Assembly: GCF_900166585.1 (NCBI RefSeq)
Contig: NZ_FVZC01000007.1
Location: forward strand, 768,139-832,138
Direction of reading: 5' to 3'
Source: Mesobacillus jeotgali
GTDB taxonomy: Bacteria; Bacillota; Bacilli; Bacillales; Cytobacillaceae
Length of the DNA stretch: 64,000 nucleotides
Positions 8,307-17,606 of this stretch are shown here, piece after piece (position 1 is the stretch's first letter; each line of letters opens with the position of its first letter). Both the position numbers and the translations under genes were made by a program. The notes beneath the pieces were generated by a model. It saw only the letters and a list, made by a program, of their open reading frames with translations, did no database searches and was not told the DNA's origin.

Positions 8307-8320
8307 TGAAAGCGTTAACG
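8307..8320 (+). promoter_or_regulatory. Catabolite-responsive element (cre)-like site before nupC
   Basis: TGAAAGCGTTAACG matches the CcpA consensus TGWAANCGNTNWCA at all but the last base. It lies just downstream of a TATATT at 8280, in the presumed leader, which is a position for CcpA repression of a nucleoside uptake gene. Confidence 0.6.
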
Positions 8321-8533
8321 CCAAGGAGAGGAATGGAAAACTAATTGCTATGTTAGTCTAATTTTTTCTCTGCCCTGCTTCTGTTCTTGAATATTTACTT
8401 TAGAGGCTGACCGGGTTTTGATTGTAAGCCTTTACAGATTAACATTCTTTATTTTAGTAAAGAATAGTTGGCAGGAATATTAACTATTATTAAATCTTAT
8501 TTATCACTCAACTTAGATTTGGAGGCAAAGTAT

Positions 8534-9709
8534 ATGTCAATCTTAATTGCAATCGTAGGTATCCTGGCCCTTTTAGGCATTGCCTGGATTATGTCCAACG
8601 ATAAGAAAAACATTAACTATCGTGCAGTCGCCATCATGCTGGCTGTGCAGTTGTTCATAGCATGGTTTATGCTGAATACCTCAATTGGTCAGAAAGTATT
8701 GCAGCAAATTGTTAATGTATTTAACAAAATACTTTCTTTCGGTAACGAAGGAATTGCATTTGTTTTCGGTGATCTGGCAGGGAAAAACTATTTCTTTATC
8801 AACGTTCTAATGATGATCGTTTTCGTGTCGGCCTTGCTATCGATTTTAACTTATACAAGAATCTTGCCGTTTGCGATTAAATACATTGGAGGAGCAGTTG
8901 CCAAGGTTACTGGCCTTCCTAAAATCGAATCCTTCGTAGCGGTTAACTCAATGGTATTCGGCGATACTACCGCGATTCTTTCCGTGCAATCTCAATTGCA
9001 CAAACTTTCGCCAAACCGTTTATTTATTGTTGTAACGTCTTCATTGGTAGCTGTTTCTTGCTCGATTTTGGGTGCTTACATGCAAATGATACCTGCTGAG
9101 TTTGTGCTGGTGGCTTTGCCGATTAACATATTCTCCGGATTGATTCTTTCATCAATGGTTGCTCCAGTATCGAAAGAAGAGGACGAGGATATCGACATAA
9201 AAGAAATGATTCCTGAAAAATCATTATTTGAAGCCATCGGAAACGGTGCATTGATTGGTGGTAAAACCGCCCTAATCGTTGGTGCGATGCTCATCACTTA
9301 TATTGGCTTACTTGAGATGCTGAACTTCTTCCTTGATAATTTAGTAGGATTATCCTTCCAGGGAATCCTTGGATATATTTTTGCTCCGATTGCCTTCATC
9401 ATGGGGATTCCTACATCTGAAATTGTCAGGGCGGGTTCTGTAATGGGTACTAAAGTCGCTGCAAATGAATTTGTTGCCATGCTTGACTTTATGAAAATGA
9501 TTCCGGACATGTCACCGAAAACAGTAGGTATCGTGTCGGCATTCTTGATTTCTTTTGCTAACTTCTCTTCAATTGGAATTATTCTGGGAACAGTACAAGC
9601 GATCAATGGTGAACAGGCAAGCAGGTTGGCTAAGGTGGGTTTAAAGGTATTGTTAGTGGCTACAATGGGTTCCGTCTTAACTGGAACGATCGTAGGACTA
9701 TTCCTGTAA
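8534..9709 (+). CDS. nupC: Concentrative nucleoside transporter, NupC family
   Basis: 391 residues (about the size of B. subtilis NupC), a polytopic membrane protein of the CNT family that imports nucleosides with H+ or Na+. Visible family features are VFVFGDLAGKNYFFINVLMMIV-like sequence in the first third, KIESFVAVNSMVFGDTTA, and the C-terminal GIPTSEIVRAGSVMGTK and FANFSSIGIILGT. Start ATG 8534 is chosen over the earlier TTG 8468 because GGAGG lies 8 bases before it and homologues begin with the first membrane helix. Monocistronic, with a terminator behind and a cre-like site ahead, consistent with catabolite control. Confidence 0.9.
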   Translation: MSILIAIVGILALLGIAWIMSNDKKNINYRAVAIMLAVQLFIAWFMLNTSIGQKVLQQIVNVFNKILSFGNEGIAFVFGDLAGKNYFFINVLMMIVFVSALLSILTYTRILPFAIKYIGGAVAKVTGLPKIESFVAVNSMVFGDTTAILSVQSQLHKLSPNRLFIVVTSSLVAVSCSILGAYMQMIPAEFVLVALPINIFSGLILSSMVAPVSKEEDEDIDIKEMIPEKSLFEAIGNGALIGGKTALIVGAMLITYIGLLEMLNFFLDNLVGLSFQGILGYIFAPIAFIMGIPTSEIVRAGSVMGTKVAANEFVAMLDFMKMIPDMSPKTVGIVSAFLISFANFSSIGIILGTVQAINGEQASRLAKVGLKVLLVATMGSVLTGTIVGLFL

Positions 9710-9729
9710 AAATAGATGTGATAAAAAAA

Positions 9730-9773
9730 GGATCCTCTTTCTCCTATTTCAAAGGTGAAAGGGGATTTTTTTT
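9730..9773 (+). terminator. nupC terminator
   Basis: ATCCTCTTTC and GGTGAAAGGGGAT pair around a loop, followed by T8. Confidence 0.8.
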
Positions 9774-9783
9774 GTTTTACTCT

Positions 9784-9985
9784 GGGGAATTCGCATTCCG
9801 TGGACCCTTAGTAATGACGAGGTCTGGAAGAAAACACATCGGCTGATTCAAATTGGATGTGGCCATTATATGGCTCTTTCGTTTCTGTTTATTGGAATGG
9901 AGGGGTGTGATCTATAATGTGAATGTCCTGACTATCAACGCACCATATATTTATTCTTTCTTTTATTCAAAAGATGGCAAAAGAT
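9784..9985 (+). pseudogene. Decayed 3' part of a second sdpI
   Basis: Bases 9786 onward read GIRIPWTLSNDEVWKKTHR, matching GIRTPWTLSNEEVWKKTHR of the intact SdpI. After a disrupted middle with deletions, another frame reads APYIYSF...YSKDGK, matching the SdpI end APYIYSYVLFK. The DNA around TATATTTATTC and TTTTATTCAAAAGA is shared with the end of the intact gene. No start, no continuous frame, no 5' half. The following hairpin also resembles the sdpI terminator, so this is the remnant of a duplicated sdpI unit. Confidence 0.85.
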
Positions 9986-10005
9986 GTTACCGAAACAAAA
10001 AATGG

Positions 10006-10032
10006 ACAATCCAAAAGGACTGTTTTTTTTTA
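10006..10032 (+). terminator. Terminator of the sdpI relic
   Basis: ACAATCC-AAAA-GGACTGT then T9. It resembles the hairpin behind the intact sdpI (ACAGTCC...GGACTGT), supporting common origin. Confidence 0.8.
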
Positions 10033-10130
10033 TCTTTTAATTCAAAAAATTAGCCAAAAGGGGTATGATAGAACATATAAAATTCGGAAGACGAAATAAC
10101 GGTAATGGGATACAGGGGGGATTCATCTTC

Positions 10131-11855
10131 ATGAGTATATTTTCATTTATAAAACCATATCGCATCCCTATTGCGATTGCGCTTAGCTTGATGCTCGTTG
10201 AATTGGCAGTTGAACTTGTCCAGCCGCTTTTGATTGCAAAAATCATCGATGAGGGGATAGTTGCCAGGGACCTCGACACGGTCGTCAAATGGGGCGGTGT
10301 CATGCTTGGAATCTCTTTTCTAGCTTTTGCATCAGGTATTGCCAATTCGTTTATCGCTGCACATGCAGGGCAAAGTTTTGGCTTTGACCTTCGTGAAAAG
10401 CTTTTTTCGAAGGTCCAGGCTTTTTCCTTCACGAATTTCAGTCATTTTCCATCCTCTTCCTTGATCACGAGGATCACCAATGATGTGACCCAGCTGCAGA
10501 ATACCTTTTTCATGAGCCTCCGGATTGCGATGCGTGCACCACTGCTGGTGATCGGGGGAATCATCATGGCGATGACGGTTCATGTAAAATTGGCCCTGCC
10601 ATTTGTCATCATCATCCCGCCTCTTTTAATTTTCCTCATTTGGATCATGACAAAGGCAGCAGGTTTGTTCAAAAGTGTCCAAAAGCGTCTCGATAAAGTG
10701 AATAGTGTAATGAGAGAAAACCTGGTGGGCATGAGACTGATCAAAGCTTTTGCAAGGGGGAATTACGAGGGCACAAGATTTTCAAAAGCCAGCACTAAAC
10801 TAAAGGATCGAACTGTATTTGCTTTAAGGGTTACTGAGGTAACCATTCCAGTACTTCTTCTATTCATGAACCTGAGTGTTATTGCCGTTCTCTGGTTTGG
10901 TAAAATAGACGTTCAGTCAGGTAGGGTGTCAGTTGGCGAAGTGGTTGCGATTGTGAACTACGCTGCGAGGATTACAGCTGCTTTTTCAATGTTTTCATGG
11001 ATTATCATGGTATTTTCCCGTGCAAGGGCGTCGGCTGAGCGTGTAACCGATGTGATGAACGAGGAAATCGATCTTGAAGATACTGCTGGCAGCCGGGATG
11101 GTTACGAAATTACCAGGGGTAAAGTTGAGTTTGATAAGGTTTCTTTCCAGTTCCCCAACACCAACATCCCAATCCTCCAAAATTTATCATTCACAATTAA
11201 CCAGGGAGAAACAGTGGCTGTCCTGGGAGCTACCGGAGCAGGAAAAACAGCCATGTTCCAGCTTATCCCGCGGTTGTATGATGTCACCAGCGGCGAAATC
11301 CGGATCGATGGCAGGAACATAAAGGAGATGAAGCTTAAAAGCCTAAGGGAGGGAATCGGATACGTACCACAGGAGGCATTACTATTCACCGGATCCATAA
11401 AGGAGAATTTAGCGTGGGGTAAACAAGAAGCTGCTGATGAGGAATTAGTGAAGGCAGCATCTGACGCACAAATCCATGAAACAATTCAGAAACTGCCAAA
11501 TCAGTACGATACGCTTCTTGGGCAAAAAGGCGTCAACCTTTCAGGCGGGCAAAAGCAGCGATTATCCATCGCCCGGGCTTTGATTAAAAACCCTAAAATC
11601 CTTCTGCTTGATGACAGCACAAGTGCGCTCGATTTAAAAACGGAAGCCAAACTGCTGGATGCTATAAGCAAATATCAGTGTACGACGATTATCATTACAC
11701 AAAAGATCAGCACAGCGAAGGAAGCTGATAAAATTCTTCTGCTGGAAGACGGAACCTTGATAGGCTGCGGAAACCATGAATATTTGCTGGAGAATTCTTC
11801 ACTTTACCAGGCAATATACAACTCCCAGTTCGGGGAGGTGAAGGCAGGGTGCTAA
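10131..11855 (+). CDS. yfiB: ABC exporter half-transporter with degenerate ATP site, YfiB-like
   Basis: 574 residues: a six-helix exporter transmembrane domain (about 1-300) fused to an ATPase domain. Walker A GATGAGKTA starts at residue 366 and the signature LSGGQKQR is intact, but Walker B reads LLLDDSTSALD, with Asp495 where the catalytic Glu should be, and the switch is ITQKIST with Gln524 in place of His. So this subunit contributes a non-hydrolysing site, as in heterodimeric exporters such as BmrCD and TM287/288. Start ATG 10131 follows GGGGGG by about 10 bases. It overlaps the next gene by 7 bases, which codes for the partner. Confidence 0.88.
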   Translation: MSIFSFIKPYRIPIAIALSLMLVELAVELVQPLLIAKIIDEGIVARDLDTVVKWGGVMLGISFLAFASGIANSFIAAHAGQSFGFDLREKLFSKVQAFSFTNFSHFPSSSLITRITNDVTQLQNTFFMSLRIAMRAPLLVIGGIIMAMTVHVKLALPFVIIIPPLLIFLIWIMTKAAGLFKSVQKRLDKVNSVMRENLVGMRLIKAFARGNYEGTRFSKASTKLKDRTVFALRVTEVTIPVLLLFMNLSVIAVLWFGKIDVQSGRVSVGEVVAIVNYAARITAAFSMFSWIIMVFSRARASAERVTDVMNEEIDLEDTAGSRDGYEITRGKVEFDKVSFQFPNTNIPILQNLSFTINQGETVAVLGATGAGKTAMFQLIPRLYDVTSGEIRIDGRNIKEMKLKSLREGIGYVPQEALLFTGSIKENLAWGKQEAADEELVKAASDAQIHETIQKLPNQYDTLLGQKGVNLSGGQKQRLSIARALIKNPKILLLDDSTSALDLKTEAKLLDAISKYQCTTIIITQKISTAKEADKILLLEDGTLIGCGNHEYLLENSSLYQAIYNSQFGEVKAGC

Positions 11856-13651
11856 AAAAACAAAAAGAATATAAGGCAGACGAAAACAAAAGTATGGCAA
11901 GGGGAGTTGGAGCTACCATCAGAAGAATATGGTCCTACCTTGCAGACCAAAAGAGCCTGCTGATCCTGGTGCTTTTGATGGTGGTAGCAAGCTCAGCGCT
12001 TGGATTATTAGGTCCATTCCTTATCGGCTGGGGAATCGATAAGTATTTTGCGACTGATTCTACAGATGGATTCCTATGGCTGTTACTTGGCCTGGCTGCA
12101 GTTTACCTGTTCCATTCATTATCATTGTGGTTCCAAAGCTACTGGATGATTGGAATCGCCCAGAAGACTGTCTATACAATGAGGAAACAACTATTCAATC
12201 ATTTTCATAAGCTCTCGATTGATTTCTTTAACAAACGCCAGCATGGCGAACTCATGAGCAGGGTTACAAATGATATTGAAAATGTCAGCGCAACGCTGAA
12301 TTCCTCCGTCATCCAGATTTTTTCTAGTGTTCTTACCCTTGTGGGGACGTTAGCCGTTATGATCTGGCTGAGTCCTTTACTAACCCTGGTGACCATGATT
12401 ATCGTCCCGCTGATGTTCGTGGGGATGAAATGGATTACGAGCAGGACTGGAAGACTGTATAAAGAACAGCAGCGACGGCTTGGTGAGATGAATGGGTATA
12501 TTGAGGAAACCATTTCTGGCCAAAAAATCATTAAATCCTTTTCGCAGGAACCAAAAGTCATTGAAGAGTTCCGTGTGAAAAATCAGCAATTGAAGGAATC
12601 AGGTTACTGGGCACAGACTTTTACCGGTTTCATTCCGAAATTGATGAATATGCTCAATAACCTCAGTTTTACAATAGTGGCAGGCGTTGGCGGCTTCTTC
12701 GCCTTAAAAGGATATGTAACGATAGGTACAATTGTTATCTTTTCAGAATACTCCCGTCAGTTCACAAGGCCACTCAATGACTTATCCAATCAATTCAATA
12801 CCTTGCTTTCTGCTGTAGCAGGTGCCGATCGGGTTTTCGATATCATTGATACGGAAGAAGAGGCTGTTGATGAAAAAGGAGCTGAACCACTGCCAAACAT
12901 CTTAGGGAAGGTCGAGTTCAAAGACGTATCTTTTTCTTATGAAAAGGGGGGAGATACGGTATCTGATTTGAACTTCATTGCAGAACCCGGCCAAACCGTT
13001 GCACTAGTTGGCCCGACTGGAGCAGGCAAATCAACAATCATAAACCTGGTATCGCGATTTTATGAACCTGATCAAGGAATGATTTTAATTGATGGGCACG
13101 ACAGTAAAAAAATCACCCGTGAAAGTCTGCGAAAGCAAATGGGTTTTGTCCTCCAGGATTCATTCCTGTTCCAGGGGAGCATCAGGGAGAATATCCGCTA
13201 TGGAAAATTGGATGCTACCGATGAGGAAGTAGAGAAAGCGGCAAAGGCAGCGAATGCCCATACCTTCATACAAAGATTGCCTGAAGGATATGAAACAGAG
13301 TTGAACCAGGATGATGCCGGCATAAGCCAGGGGCAAAAACAGCTTCTATCCATTGCCAGAGCCATCCTTGCTGACCCTTCGATATTGATACTCGATGAAG
13401 CAACAAGCAGTATTGATACGATTACAGAACTTAAAATTCAGGAAGCACTCCAGCATTTGCTGAAGGGAAGAACTAGTTTCATTATAGCCCACCGTTTGAA
13501 TACGATAAAAAGTGCCGATCGGATTATCGTCATAGAAAGCGGGCAAATTATTGAAAAAGGCAAACATGATGAACTGCTGGCTCAGAAGGGGTTTTATTAT
13601 GAACTTTATACAAGCCAGCTGGAAAAAAAGAAAATGTTGATGAATTATTAG
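11849..13651 (+). CDS. yfiC: ABC exporter half-transporter, catalytic partner, YfiC-like
   Basis: 600 residues, transmembrane domain plus ATPase. Walker A GPTGAGKST, Walker [12 protein letters not shown] with the catalytic Glu, and switch IIAHRLNT are canonical, but the signature is ISQGQKQLL instead of LSGGQ. With the upstream subunit this yields one complete composite ATP site (this Walker B with the partner's LSGGQ) and one degenerate site, so the pair should be an obligate heterodimer exporting drugs or lipids. GTG start 11849 lies inside the end of the upstream gene with GGGGAGGTG before it, indicating translational coupling. Confidence 0.9.
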   Translation: MLKKQKEYKADENKSMARGVGATIRRIWSYLADQKSLLILVLLMVVASSALGLLGPFLIGWGIDKYFATDSTDGFLWLLLGLAAVYLFHSLSLWFQSYWMIGIAQKTVYTMRKQLFNHFHKLSIDFFNKRQHGELMSRVTNDIENVSATLNSSVIQIFSSVLTLVGTLAVMIWLSPLLTLVTMIIVPLMFVGMKWITSRTGRLYKEQQRRLGEMNGYIEETISGQKIIKSFSQEPKVIEEFRVKNQQLKESGYWAQTFTGFIPKLMNMLNNLSFTIVAGVGGFFALKGYVTIGTIVIFSEYSRQFTRPLNDLSNQFNTLLSAVAGADRVFDIIDTEEEAVDEKGAEPLPNILGKVEFKDVSFSYEKGGDTVSDLNFIAEPGQTVALVGPTGAGKSTIINLVSRFYEPDQGMILIDGHDSKKITRESLRKQMGFVLQDSFLFQGSIRENIRYGKLDATDEEVEKAAKAANAHTFIQRLPEGYETELNQDDAGISQGQKQLLSIARAILADPSILILDEATSSIDTITELKIQEALQHLLKGRTSFIIAHRLNTIKSADRIIVIESGQIIEKGKHDELLAQKGFYYELYTSQLEKKKMLMNY

Positions 13652-13652
13652 C

Positions 13653-13676
13653 GAGGAGCCTAGGGCTCCTCTTTTA
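13653..13676 (+). terminator. yfiBC terminator
   Basis: Perfect GAGGAGCC / GGCTCCTC stem with a TAG loop and T4. Confidence 0.85.
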
Positions 13677-13825
13677 TTCGATTTGAGTAATCTGGGGGGC
13701 TGTTTATATGACAAATTTCCCGGGGAATAGAGGATTCATGAAAACTTTGTCGTATTCCTAAATGAAGATACCATTTATTGGCCTTATTCCTTAATTTAAC
13801 TCTCTTCGAATGGAGAAGATAAAAA

Positions 13826-15127
13826 ATGCTTGCCGAGAAACTCCTGTTAAATGTCTTGATCATTCTGTTGCCAATCTTTATTCATAGTGTTCTTTCTGAC
13901 GATAAGAGGGTAGGGAACTCCCCGTTTTTATGCGGGGTCCTGCAAAGTTTCGCCTTATTTCTGTCGCTTATGTTTTCATACAAAGAAGGGGGCTTATACT
14001 GGGATCTTCGCTATGTCCCGATGGTGCTTGCTTTTCTGTATGGGGGCCGGATTGCAGGGGGCATGGTTTTAATTACCTATCTCGCAACAAGAACTTTTAT
14101 GGGCGGTGATATCCTTCTCGGTTATGCAAGCGGTTTTCTGGCTGCAATTGTTCCATTCCTGTTCTTGAAAAGATTTTGGAATCTGGATGCAAAAAGGAGA
14201 GTAAAAACAGCTGTTATTATAGGATTTTGGCCATCACTTTCCATGCTTGTAATCCTGATAACCAATATTATAATCAATGAAGCCAAAGGAGAAGACTCTA
14301 ATAAAATTCTGATGAATGTAGCGATCTTCGGTATCATCCAAATATTCGCCGTTTGGGTGACAGCAATCCTGAATGAGGCGATGATTGAAAAGGATTTAAT
14401 GAAGAAAGAAATCCTGAGGGCAGAAAAACTCAATACTCTCGGTGAATTGGCAGCTTCCATTGCACATGAAATCAGAAATCCGCTCACAGTGGTAAAAGGA
14501 TTTCTGCAAATGATGCACAAGCAAGAAAAGGGAGATAATTATTACTATTTAAGTCTGGTGCTTACCGAACTCGGCAGGGCTGAGTCCATCATTAATGATT
14601 ATCTGAATTTTGCCAAACCACAATTCGAGAAGCTGGAAGACGCCAAACTCGCTGAAATTATTACAGAGGTCACGTTACTTCTTGAAGCCTTCGCAGCAAA
14701 AGAAGGAGTACAGGTGAATGTCAAACTTGATTGGGATGTATACGTCAAAACGGACCGAAACCAGTTGAAACAAGCTCTTGTAAACCTTATAAAAAATGCG
14801 ATAGAAGCCACAGAAGAAGGCGGCGAGGTGCACATCAGCCAGGCTTCAGCAGGTCAAGAATCATATGTAGTCATTTCAGATACGGGTAAAGGAATGGATC
14901 AGGACCAGCTAGCGCGTCTAGGCACGCTTTTTTATACAACAAAAGATAAGGGTACCGGACTTGGTACATCCGTTTCAATCAAAATCATTGAGACGATGGG
15001 CGGATCCATTTCATTCAAGAGTGAAAAAGGCGTTGGAACGGAAGTAACTATCATACTCCCTACATATAAAACATCGTTCTTAGAGGGGCAGAATAATGCA
15101 AAACTTAGTACAATAGTTAAACAATGA
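13826..15127 (+). CDS. Membrane sensor histidine kinase (5TM-Lyt type input, sporulation-kinase-like core)
   Basis: 433 residues. The N-terminal 190 residues are five or six membrane helices with the LytS-YhcK-like phrase VPMVLAFLYGGRIAGG, followed by a short linker, a HisKA domain with the phospho-acceptor His214 in SIAHEIRNPLTVVKGFLQ, and a HATPase domain (NLIKNAIEATEEGG, SDTGKGM, GTGLGTSVS). The core closely resembles the phosphorelay kinases (KinA-KinE), which feed Spo0F without a cognate response regulator beside them; indeed no regulator gene is adjacent on this strand. The overall build is like KinB. The signal is unknown. Start ATG 13826 follows GGAGA. Confidence 0.85.
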   Translation: MLAEKLLLNVLIILLPIFIHSVLSDDKRVGNSPFLCGVLQSFALFLSLMFSYKEGGLYWDLRYVPMVLAFLYGGRIAGGMVLITYLATRTFMGGDILLGYASGFLAAIVPFLFLKRFWNLDAKRRVKTAVIIGFWPSLSMLVILITNIIINEAKGEDSNKILMNVAIFGIIQIFAVWVTAILNEAMIEKDLMKKEILRAEKLNTLGELAASIAHEIRNPLTVVKGFLQMMHKQEKGDNYYYLSLVLTELGRAESIINDYLNFAKPQFEKLEDAKLAEIITEVTLLLEAFAAKEGVQVNVKLDWDVYVKTDRNQLKQALVNLIKNAIEATEEGGEVHISQASAGQESYVVISDTGKGMDQDQLARLGTLFYTTKDKGTGLGTSVSIKIIETMGGSISFKSEKGVGTEVTIILPTYKTSFLEGQNNAKLSTIVKQ

Positions 15128-15164
15128 CCCAGTGGACTCTATATTTGTCCAAGGGTTGTTTTTC
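15119..15164 (+). terminator. Terminator after the sensor kinase
   Basis: ACAA..GACCC..GTGGAC pairs, with small bulges, with GTCCA.GGGTTGT, then TTTTTC. Some of the stem overlaps the stop codon. Confidence 0.65.
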
Positions 15165-15176
15165 TTTATGAACATA

Positions 15177-16091
15177 TCACTGATGAATTGATTTACGTGA
15201 TTCCAGGTATAAAGCCTGAAGAAACTTCTTAATGTTGGATCGGGGAGCAATTGAACATGTCTCTGTTTTGCCCTCTAACTCCAGCATCTTCATGCGAACC
15301 TGCTCATAGTCAAAAAATGAACTGCTGTAATGGTCAAATTTCGGGTTTGAATAATCAGTCAAACCTAATGAGGCTAGATGTTCCAAAGCTTGTTGAAGTG
15401 CCCTGCGAACTCGCTGTTCACCAGCTTTCATCTCTTTTCGGACTTCGGCATTCGAAGCATTTGGCCCTAATCGTTTTTTCATAATCTCTTCAAATAGATC
15501 CTTTAAAGGCGGGGTCTCTTTGATTCCCTTCTGCTCATGTTCGTAAAGTATATTTAACAGGTCTAGGAGGTCTTTATTGCCGCTTTCACTGATGATTCCC
15601 AGTTCGAACAGTATATTCTTCCCTGAGCTGACTATCGAATATGTCCTTTTAGGTGAACTTATATTTGTCTTTAATCCGGGAAGCATGTTCAGCGATCGCT
15701 GGATTTCCAAAAGGGATTTTTTAAGTGACAGGTTATCACATACTTTTTTGATTACACTTGAGACTTCAAGCTTGTTAAGCGGTTTGGTAATATAATATTC
15801 AACACCAAGTCCATAAGCCTCACCAATCAGTTCTTTCGATTCCACTTGAGAAATCATAATAATCTTTCCAGTGAATGAAGGACCTATTTCTTTAATTGTT
15901 TCCAAACCATCACGATTTGGCATCAGTAGATCAATCAGTAATATATCAATATTCTTAGCTTCGAGTATATCAGCATAAACCTCAGAACCATCTTCCGCCT
16001 CTCCTTCTACTGTGCCGAAATCCTGCTCTTCAACGATTGTGGCCAGCATGGCTCTAATTGCTGTTGAATCATCCACAATAAAAAACCTCAT
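15177..16091 (-). CDS. glnL: Response regulator with YcbB domain, GlnL-like
   Basis: 304 residues. An N-terminal receiver with Asp7/Asp8, phospho-acceptor Asp54 in LLIDLLMPNRDG, Ser81 and Lys103 (YITKPLN), then a C-terminal region of about 170 residues of the YcbB type rather than a standard HTH class. In B. subtilis GlnK-GlnL (YcbA-YcbB) senses glutamine and activates the glsA-glnT genes. Here the pair is divergent from a dicarboxylate transporter and fumarate genes, so it may instead, or also, control those. AGGAGG lies before the ATG. Five bases separate it from the kinase gene. Confidence 0.8.
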   Translation of the reverse strand: MRFFIVDDSTAIRAMLATIVEEQDFGTVEGEAEDGSEVYADILEAKNIDILLIDLLMPNRDGLETIKEIGPSFTGKIIMISQVESKELIGEAYGLGVEYYITKPLNKLEVSSVIKKVCDNLSLKKSLLEIQRSLNMLPGLKTNISSPKRTYSIVSSGKNILFELGIISESGNKDLLDLLNILYEHEQKGIKETPPLKDLFEEIMKKRLGPNASNAEVRKEMKAGEQRVRRALQQALEHLASLGLTDYSNPKFDHYSSSFFDYEQVRMKMLELEGKTETCSIAPRSNIKKFLQALYLESRKSIHQ

Positions 16092-16096
16092 TATGA

Positions 16097-17368
16097 TTAA
16101 CCTCCTTGTGTAAGACTTCGAATTGGAACTTCGATGCTGAAAATGGTATTAAAGCCAATGCAGTTCTCATGTTCGATTTTTATTCTTCCATCAATATTTT
16201 CAATTGCATTCTTGACGTAAGATAGTCCGATACCGTTGGAGGCCGCTCCTTCATGATTGAACTTAGTTGTGAACCCTGGCTCGAAAACAAGCTGTCTATT
16301 TCGAATTGATATGCCTGGTCCGTTATCCTTTACCTGGATAATCACCATATCTTGATTGCGATTTACATCTAATTGGATGATACCCGAATGGTGAACTGCT
16401 TCGACTGCGTTTGCAACAAGGTTATTGATAACAGACATTAGCATGAATGTATGATAGGGAGGGTGCTCTCCAGTAACGAAACTTGTAATTTCAATAGATT
16501 TTCCTAATGTATCAGCATAATTTCCATTTGCTTTTATGATTACCTGCAAAATTTCTTCAATATCCAAAAAGTCACTCAGGTTCTCCTTGACCATTAACTT
16601 TATCAGTCCGGCATAAATACGCTGGTTGTCTTTTTTGATTTCGTGCAACTCACCGGCAATCTTAAGCGCTGAGTTAGCTTGTTTTTCCTGCTGCTCCTCC
16701 TTTAATTCCTTATATAATGAATAGCATTGAGAAGTTAAATATTCGGCATTTTTCATCGTTTTCTTTAGCTGAATCATTTCTACATATAAATTCGATATTA
16801 ACATCAGCATTTGTTCATTTCGTTTCTTTTGCTGCCCTTCAGATAATCTGGCTTCTCTAATGACAAGAATATTGAAAAAGCCTAATACAAAGAAACTACG
16901 GATAAAGGCAATAATTCCAATGGTCAAGAAAGTGCTCAGATTGATCGGAGAATGTGAGAGTAATGAACGAAAAAAGATTTCGATCATGCTTGCAGTAATC
17001 TCAACAATGACCCCAAGCAATCCAACCAAGAAAGGTTTACTATATAGTGTATGAATCTTAAATAAATAGAAGAGCAGTGCAAAGGTCAAATAATAAAAGA
17101 AGACAGGGAAGTGTAAAAGAAATGCTTCCTTAAGGATGTAGATATTCTCAGAAAAGCTGAACAAGGCAACCCTAAAAAGCACTACTGCCAATCCGGCAGC
17201 CATTCCAGCCAATAATGGATGCAGTTTTTTTGACCATAACAAAATGAAGAAAAAAATCGGCGTTCCTAAACTAACCCTCATATCACCTTCAAAAGGATAG
17301 AACTTCAATTCCCCTCCAATCGGAACGGCAATCATTATCGCTATATATAAGAACAGCTTTTCTTTCAT
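16097..17368 (-). CDS. glnK: Sensor histidine kinase, GlnK-like (YcbA)
   Basis: 423 residues. About six membrane helices in the first 190 residues, a coiled-coil-like linker rich in Lys, Glu and Gln, a histidine near residue 240 in GELHEIKKDNQRIYAG, and a HATPase domain with NNLVANAVEAV, VKDNGPGI and NGIGLSYVK. Start ATG 17368 is preferred over 17386 because AGAGGTGG lies between them. It forms an operon with the response regulator downstream. The family is known from glutamine signalling in B. subtilis; the neighbouring aspartate/fumarate genes make an amino acid or dicarboxylate signal plausible. Confidence 0.8.
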   Translation of the reverse strand: MKEKLFLYIAIMIAVPIGGELKFYPFEGDMRVSLGTPIFFFILLWSKKLHPLLAGMAAGLAVVLFRVALFSFSENIYILKEAFLLHFPVFFYYLTFALLFYLFKIHTLYSKPFLVGLLGVIVEITASMIEIFFRSLLSHSPINLSTFLTIGIIAFIRSFFVLGFFNILVIREARLSEGQQKKRNEQMLMLISNLYVEMIQLKKTMKNAEYLTSQCYSLYKELKEEQQEKQANSALKIAGELHEIKKDNQRIYAGLIKLMVKENLSDFLDIEEILQVIIKANGNYADTLGKSIEITSFVTGEHPPYHTFMLMSVINNLVANAVEAVHHSGIIQLDVNRNQDMVIIQVKDNGPGISIRNRQLVFEPGFTTKFNHEGAASNGIGLSYVKNAIENIDGRIKIEHENCIGFNTIFSIEVPIRSLTQGG

Positions 17369-17606
17369 GCTTCCACCTCTTTTCATTTCAATCTTGTTTT
17401 AAGACTCATATTCTTCATGTGGACAATACTATTTTAATCGAGCCATGATGTGTTGGCTTGTTTAATTTTGACAATATTATTAAGAACCGCATTGCCTTTG
17501 TTACTTTTTGTAGTATTCAGTAGGGCGGAATATAAAATAAGAATGTAAAGGAAAGGAAGCAACTTAATGCAGGATTTAATTAAGATGAGGCTAGTATAAT
17601 TTGATT

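Noticed and set aside
9853..10053. 66-codon frame before yfiB
   Set aside because: It overlaps the decayed sdpI fragment and its terminator; only a short part aligns with SdpI.
17595..17600. TATAAT as the dcuB -10 box
   Set aside because: No acceptable -35 at the right distance, and the FNR-type site would lie downstream of it; left open rather than called.
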